Of a stretch of DNA of 64,000 nucleotides, positions 57,909 through 64,000 are shown piece after piece. Location: contig CM026425.1 of NCBI GenBank assembly GCA_014871385.1, positions 8,223,243 through 8,287,242 of the forward strand, in the 5' to 3' direction. How positions within the stretch are numbered: the first letter of the stretch is position 1; every line of letters begins with the position of its first letter. Under the pieces are notes generated by a model. The model had not been told where the DNA came from and made no database searches. It saw only the letters and a program-made list of their open reading frames with translations. Origin of the DNA: Ceratodon purpureus (lineage: Eukaryota; Streptophyta; Bryopsida; Pseudoditrichales; Ditrichaceae). The position numbers and the translations under genes are program-made.

Positions 57909-60900
57909 ATGGACGCCGTGCTGCACTTGGCCGTGCCGAGTCCAACCCAGGCTCAGGCGCATTCGAAGTCCTCCGGAGTGTCGCGTTCTAAGAGGTGAGT
58001 AATTAGCGGTTGTATTTGCTTCTATCGTATTGCATTGCGTGTTTTTTGATTGGATTTTTTGTTTGCGGATGTGTTTGGATTGGTTGTTTGAGTTTGGTGG
58101 TTTCGTTTTGCTTGGTGTCAATTTGGAGGAGTGAGTCGGGATGTTGGTTTTTGGTTTCGGTGGGAGTGTTGCGGCAATGGTGGTGTTGGATTGGTCGATT
58201 TTGGAGATTTCGGCTTGGTTGGAAGCCGTGAGGGATGAATGTGGTTACTTCAGTCAGTCTTGCGAGTGTGTTGGATTGGCGCTGTGTATGGGTCGTTTTC
58301 GCGTTTGAAGCTTGGTAGTTTCGAATTAGGTCTGTCGTGTGTTTTTTTGGAAATTAGGGGTTGGCGTTTGGAAGGAAGGGTTTAAGGAGCTCGCATTGTG
58401 TAGTTTCTTGACTCACTGCATTTGCCCAAAGGGCAATGGGAGTTGCAATGTATTTGTGAAATTTAAGATTGATTATGGTTTGCAGCTCCATGGCATTTTA
58501 AGCAGCAGGCCGATCATTCAAAATCTTGAATTCTTTCTGTTTTGAAATGCTGGTTTTTGTTTGTAATTTTTTTTTAATTTTTTTTAATTTTTTTTTATAA
58601 TTTTTTTTTTATAATTTTTTTTTTTATAATTTTTTTTTTTATAATTTTTTTTTTTTTAAGCCATTGCATCTTTAATTCGCCTCATCAGAAGCCCCACTCG
58701 TATTAGACAGCGTTCTTTTTATGTATTGCTAGGAATGGATTGACATAGATGATAGGATGTTGCATAATGCAGGTCGATACCATCAACATCAACAGCTTGC
58801 TTGATAGGCAGGAGGAGCTCAGCAGGAGGTTCCCTACAATCCCAGAATGACGTCTTTTCGTCGTTTGCTTCTCAGCAAACTGGGAGAATCCCTCGCACCC
58901 GTCAGACTCCGGTGACTGCTTCGGCAGGCTCTGCCTCTAACTCATGTAAGTGGATGGCACGAGAAGTCTGTGCTAGGGGTAATATAGCTACTGTTGTTAT
59001 CTTCAATTACAAGTATTCCAGTTCTATGTTAGCTTTGAATGTTGGCCTGTAATTACTTCCTAGTGATTTACTCTTAGGATTTCTCGTCACATGAATCGGC
59101 GATTTTCCTACTGTATACCTATATTTGGGACAGATCATCCATGTGAGTACCATAATTTTGAGGGTTGTAACTGTTCGCAGCTGAAGATTATGAAGCAAAC
59201 GCTGGAAAAGGAGGAAATTCGTTGGATCGGAGGCAAGCTGCCTTGGTGACAGTTGGTGCAGTAGCAGGTCTTAGTTCTGGGGCCATCTTGGCACTCTCTG
59301 GTGGAGGTGGAGGGGGTTTTGGTGGTTTCATTTCTGGTGGAGGTGGCGGAGGTGGTGGTGGAGGAGGTTGGAGATTCTGGCTGGAGAACTTTGCTTGGGC
59401 AGATGCAAGGAATGATGAAGAAGGTGCTGATGCTTTTGATCCTCACGGACTGCAGGTTGGTCGTAATGTGCCCCTTAATAAGCTCAACCCAGCCAAGCGG
59501 TACCGTGTTTCGGAAGTTGAGCTTGTTGATAAGCGCACAAAGCAACCTGTCGATGCCAAGGATGCGTTTTACGAACTCGTTACCTTAAGGTCAGGTGGAG
59601 TGGCAACCAAAGCCCAGTTGGAAGCAGAGGTGGAGAACCTAATGAACTGTGGGATGTTCCAAAGTGTGGAGATGGAAGGGGTGACTGAACTTGATGGAAG
59701 TGTGAAAATGCAAATCTCATTCATCGAGAGCCAATGGCAACCTGCCGACTCGTTCAGGTGTGTGAATGTTGGGTTGTTGGCCCAAAGCAGGGCTCCTGAT
59801 GGTGATGAGAAAATGACGGATCAACAGCGAGAAGAAATTGCAAAATCACAGGAAGAGGAGTACAAGAACAGGCTTAGGAAAGCACGCCCTTGCATGCTTC
59901 CCAAGAGTGTAGAGGTAAATAATAGATCCAAAAATCTTCGCACTGTCGAGTAGCTTTGGACCTCACCTGTTCTCTTTGAACCTAGCAGTAGAAGGTAAAC
60001 GAGAGTTTCTATGAACGTATACTAATTAAACCCTTCCTGTGCTTTCAGCGCGAGATTTCGGGTTGGCTACGAGGAGAAACACGCGTCACTGCTCGCATGC
60101 TGCAGCGCATTCGAGACCGGGTACAGAAGTGGTACCATGATGAAGGGTACGCATGTGCCCAGGTTGTCAACTTTGGAAACCTGAATACAAACGAGGTAGT
60201 TTGTGAAGTAGTAGAAGGCGACATTACTAAAGTGCTAATACAGTTCCAGGATAAGATGGGCTTCCCTTCTGTAGGTCACACCCAAGAAGTGATTATTCAG
60301 CGAGAGCTGCCTGACCAAGTAAGTACTCACAGCAAATAACCTTTACATGAGCAAGTAGCGTGTCTTGGTCACTTGCTTTGGGTTTATCAATTTAGTTTTG
60401 TTTACTATCATAGGATTCGATTCGTGCCTTTTTATGGAATCAGGGTCCAAGGGTTATATCTACCACCCAGTTTTGCTACCAAACTGGTGGTTATCCAGAA
60501 AGACAGTTTTAGTTAATTGTGAACATCTGTGACTAAGCAGGAATTCTGTTGTGCAGTTGAAATCAGGTCAAATTTTCAATATCGAAGCCGGTAAGAAGGC
60601 TCTGAGGAATGTTAATTCTCTAGCTTTATTTTCGAACATAGAAGTCAACCCTCGTCCAGACGAAGATAACGATGGCGGCATCGTGGTTGAAGTTAAGCTG
60701 AAGGAGCTGGAGCAGAAGACAGCTGAAGTTAGCACTGAGTGGAGTATTGTGCCTGGCAATAACGGACGGCCTACTCTGGTAATGAGCTTTACTTGCATTC
60801 TTGAAAGGCTGTAGCGGGTTTCAGTTTTAGCCTCTTGCTTTCGTTTGATTTAAGATTGAAACTTCTATATGTCGTAACACATCATCCGTTTAACAAGACT

Positions 60901-63146
60901 ACTGAACTTAAAAAAAAAATTGTGCCGAATGTTTTTTACAGTCCACTATTCAACCTGCTGGTAGTGTCACATTTGAGCATCGTAATCTACAAGGATTAAA
61001 TCGCTCTATTCTCGGTGTTGTAACTTCCAACAACCTCTTCAACCCTCAGGTATCCCGAATGCCCATTTAACTAGTTACAGTTGTTCTTTTCAGTCGCATG
61101 TGGATGACCAGTTTGATCTTGGGTATTTTAGCTTATTATGTGTCGTTCCATGTTTACCGAAGGGGATGTCAACTTCTAAGTTCTAGATGTCTACATGCAG
61201 GATGACCTTGGCTTTAAGGCGGAGTATGTCCATCCATATGTGGATGGCGTCGACGATCCTCGCAACCGCACCTTCCGTGCCAGCTGTTTTAACAGCCGAA
61301 AGCTTAGTGCTGTTTTCACCGGGGGTCCTGGAGTGGAGGAGGTACCATCTGTTTGGGTGGATCGTGCTGGTTTCAAAGCCAATTTGACTGAGGTTAGATC
61401 TCATTTTTGATATCGTGGTTATATTTACAGAGCCCTTTAAATTGTATATATATATCTTGTTCTTTTGATTTGTGTCTACAGTATTTTAAGATCACCTTTA
61501 TACTTAGTCTTTTCATAGTTCTTTATACTTACAGTCCTGTTTGGTTGTACGTTTGACCATCTTTGTTGCTCATATTAAAATGCACTAAAACCGAGAAAAT
61601 TAGTAAAGAAACTACAGAACATTTGTCAGGGGTGAAAGTATTACCCCTCCTAACTTTCTCAACATGTGTATCCTTTTAGACTTTGATACTACATATTAGA
61701 GAAATGACTTGAGTGGTGAAGAAAGCATACTGAGTCAAACCGCCCTCCAAGGATAATCTCATAAGTATCTAGGCGATATGTGTAGGGGTAAAGAAAGCTC
61801 CTTCGAAGATGTTATGTAAAACAGGAACACCTCTTGGCATTACACTTCTCAAAATCATTATTTTGTCCATTTGGGTTTTGCAGTGTTTCACCCGGCAGAG
61901 TAAGTTTACTTATGGTCTGGTGTTAGAAGAAGTAACGACAAGAGACGAGACCAGTGCAATCTGTGTCCATGGTGCAAGGACTTTACCCAGTGGGGCGCTT
62001 ACCAGTGACGGTCCCCCAACCACACACAGTGACACAGGCATCGACAGAGTGGCGTTTGTGCAAGCTAATCTAACCCATGACAATACTCAATTTGTTAACG
62101 GTACACCAATTGGTGATAGGCATATTTTTCAGGTCCGTATTTCTCTTCCTTGTTACTTTGTCAATGGTTGGTATAAAGTTGCAATACCATCGTGATGCTA
62201 TTTGATATTTTCAAGAGAATCATGCAAGATAACAGGACTTATCTTGTACGAGTCTTGTCTTCTTATTACAGGTCGATCAAGGCCTCGGCATCGGCAGCAA
62301 GTTTCCCTTTTTTAACCGACATCAACTGACAGTGACTAAGTTCATTCAACTGCAACCAGAAGACAAGCAAGACCCTGAGAAACCTCCTCTAGTCGGAGTT
62401 GTCCACGGCAGGTATGGAGGCTGTGTAGGGGACTTGGCAAGCTACGATGCTTTTACTCTGGGTGGTCCTTACTCTGTCCGTGGGTACAACATGGGTGAAC
62501 TTGGTGCTGTCAGAAACTTCCTTGAGGTAATGTACTGAATTAATAGTGGCTTGTCATTTCGTGAGACATCCTGAAGAAAAGTGATATGTACAATAGACTG
62601 AGTCAGGATCCCCCCCCCTGAATTTAGTGTTATCGTATGAACATAATGAAATGGTGTTTTGTACATTTACAAACCTTTCCTGATAGTGTTCTATCATATG
62701 CTGTTCTATCCAAATGTTCACTGGTTTGGTTAATTATTGTCGGCCACATGGTTTACTATTTTCTACACCACCTGAGGATAGTAGCATGTAGTGTGGTCAA
62801 CAATAATTGAGAAAATCAGTGTAGCTTTTTGTAGCAATTCCTTCTGTTGTAATTATGAGTCAATTGTGGACTAATTTGTTTGCGTGTTAACTGTACATTC
62901 CTGCAGATGGCTCTTGAATTGCGAGTGCCTGTAAAGAAAACTCACACTTACGGGTTCCTTGAGTATGGAACCGACCTCGGAAGCTCGAAGGATGTCCGAG
63001 GCAACCCCACGGAATTTTTCAGACGTGCAGGAAAGGGAGCTTCATACGGTGTGGGTGTGAAACTGGGATCTATCAGGGCTGAATATGCCAGGGATTGTAA
63101 TGCTGGGACAGGTGCACTTTTTGTTCGATTTGGAGAGAGATTCTAA
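57909..63146 (+). CDS. TOC75: TOC75, protein-conducting channel of the plastid outer envelope
   Basis: Ten exons: 57909-57994, 58773-58945, 59181-59914, 60049-60318, 60557-60778, 60942-61049, 61201-61392, 61884-62132, 62272-62526 and 62907-63146. All junctions are GT-AG and in phase, giving 842 aa, close to the ~820 of seed-plant TOC75. The N-terminus is a Ser/Arg-rich transit peptide (SIPSTSTACLIGRRSS), followed by the poly-Gly stretch that marks TOC75 (GGGGGGFGGFISGGGG..., 59301-59372) just before WRFWLENF. POTRA domains run to about residue 490 and the Omp85 beta-barrel follows (VTFEHRNLQGLNRS, DRAGFKANLTE, VDQGLGIGSKFPFFNRHQL). The loop-6 motif GGPYSVRGYNMGELG is intact and the protein ends GALFVRFGERF. 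It forms the import pore with TOC159/TOC34 receptors. The protein core reads as TOC75-III rather than OEP80, which lacks the poly-Gly stretch. The start ATG sits in GCTGCCATGG. Confidence 0.95.
58561..58662. repeat. Low-complexity (TTATAATTTTTTTTT)n in TOC75 intron 1
   Basis: Units of ATAA plus 8-12 T repeat five or more times within the 778-bp first intron. Confidence 0.75.
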
Positions 63147-63455
63147 ATTAACCTACTCAGTCCTTCAACCATTTGGCCATCTGTGCCTTACTAGTTAGAG
63201 AGGGTGATACGACGGAGGTTTAGGCTCATGTAGTCTCACAGTTCCCCAGCTTTTGCGAACATAGAGGCACCTAATTTTTCCCGTCATTCTGTAATTTTTG
63301 CTGTAGCTCCTGCCTACAATAATAGTGAATGTGCATTTTATTTTCTCCGTCTGGGACCTCCAGGGCAAGGGTAATCCCCCGACATTGGGAGTGCTCATGT
63401 TTATTATAATGATTTAGAGAAGCTCTTTCGACATCTCCGGTGGGACGCACTCACT

Positions 63456-63529
63456 GCCTAATTAGCTCAGTTGGTTAGAGCGTCGTGCTAATAACGCGAA
63501 GGCCACAGGTTCGAGACCTGTATTGGGCA
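63456..63529 (+). tRNA. tRNA-Ile (anticodon AAU)
   Basis: A 74-nt cloverleaf. Acceptor GCCTAAT pairs with ATTGGGC (one G-U), discriminator A; D arm TAGCTCAGTTGGTTAGAGC; anticodon stem-loop CGTGCTAATAACGCG with AAT at 63490-63492; T arm ACAGG-TTCGAGA-CCTGT. No intron, and A and B box sequences are normal. Decodes AUU/AUC/AUA after A34 to inosine. Lies about 310 bp downstream of the TOC75 stop; the T-run soon after (about 63,533-63,546) can terminate Pol III. Confidence 0.95.
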
Positions 63530-63546
63530 GTATTTTTATTTTTTCT

Positions 63547-64000
63547 TTTCTAAAAAAGGTGTTTAATTATTCCCACTCCTTTTCCCAGATTTGATTATTT
63601 GCTTTTTCCTACAACTCTTGGAAAAATTGGATTTTTTAATTTTTTTTTAATTTTTTTTTCATGCAATCATGCATGCCATCTGTTCAAAGAACTTGTAAAT
63701 TTAGGCAGAAACTATTTTGGTTGTAAAAATTCATAATAAGCTACCAATTGACCCTGAAGTGATAGCCTTATTTATAACTATCAAAACTTTGATACTTGGT
63801 AATTACATTGGTACACTCAAATTAAATGAAATTTGTTTTAGGTCAATTTTCACATCTACTACTACATGCCTTAGGTAAGGAATATAAATTTTATATTTTT
63901 ATATTGAGCGTTGGAATCACAATGAATGTTTGAAGGAAACGTGAAGTGAACAAAATTCATCTCAAATACATATTAATACACTCCAAAATACTAATATTTT
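63547..64000. other. AT-rich DNA, no gene seen
   Basis: Nothing recognised to the window end. Confidence 0.4.

Noticed and set aside
57909-63146. OEP80 instead of TOC75
   Set aside because: The poly-Gly stretch after the transit peptide and the barrel sequence (VTFEHRNLQGLNRS, GGPGVEEVP) are those of TOC75.
1-64000. LTR retrotransposons or other virus-like elements
   Set aside because: No long direct terminal repeats, primer-binding sites or gag/pol-like frames were seen in the window.

Overview
The window looks like nuclear DNA from a land plant. It has intron-rich genes with GT-AG introns, a plastid outer-envelope translocon gene (TOC75), a subgroup-9 R2R3-MYB gene, a cytosolic-type tRNA-Ile(AAU) and very AT-rich, MITE-filled intergenic DNA. 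A bryophyte or other non-seed plant fits the feel of the sequence, but nothing here proves it.

Layout. (1) 0.4-4.3 kb: a short MTHFR-like (MetF-type TIM barrel) gene on the + strand, with a leader of four degenerate ~155-bp repeats that each carry a telo-box. (2) 4.3-7.8 kb: intergenic, with a TA-flanked 292-bp MITE, a TGATGTCA-rich low-complexity block and a C-rich block bracketed by two identical 20-bp palindromes. (3) 7,834-22,873: a 15-kb Mutator-like (MULE) DNA transposon with terminal inverted repeats and a perfect 10-bp target duplication (ACTATTTAGT). (4) 22.9-39.7 kb: gene-poor AT-rich DNA with MITEs, a 55-bp tandem array split by a MITE, and a hierarchical CATCTCA-type repeat field. 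(5) 39.7-41.7 kb: MIXTA-like MYB gene on the - strand. (6) 42.1-57.9 kb: gene-poor DNA with more repeats. (7) 57.9-63.15 kb: TOC75 in ten exons, then tRNA-Ile at 63.46 kb.

The most unusual object is the MULE. Besides an apparently intact two-exon transposase (WRKY/GCM1-type zinc finger, DDE core, SWIM finger) it carries at least three accessory genes in the opposite orientation. One is a small acidic/basic protein. The second (gene B) is a ~1,205-aa disordered protein with a basic N-terminus, an RG-rich box, about 12.6 copies of a 57-aa (171-bp) repeat and three heptads that match the RNA polymerase II CTD consensus (YxPTSPx). The third (gene C) is a ~1,060-codon ten-exon gene whose N-terminal part resembles a ParB/Srx fold and whose C-terminal part resembles a beta-class (N6-adenine/N4-cytosine) DNA methyltransferase. 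Its catalytic DPPY-like motif reads DIPE, so it may bind SAM or DNA without methylating. It also has one in-frame TAG. My inference is that B and C serve the element by interacting with host transcription or silencing, by analogy with the accessory genes of VANDAL-type MULEs. All exon joins are read by eye from splice sites, phase and protein sense; no alignment or search was run.
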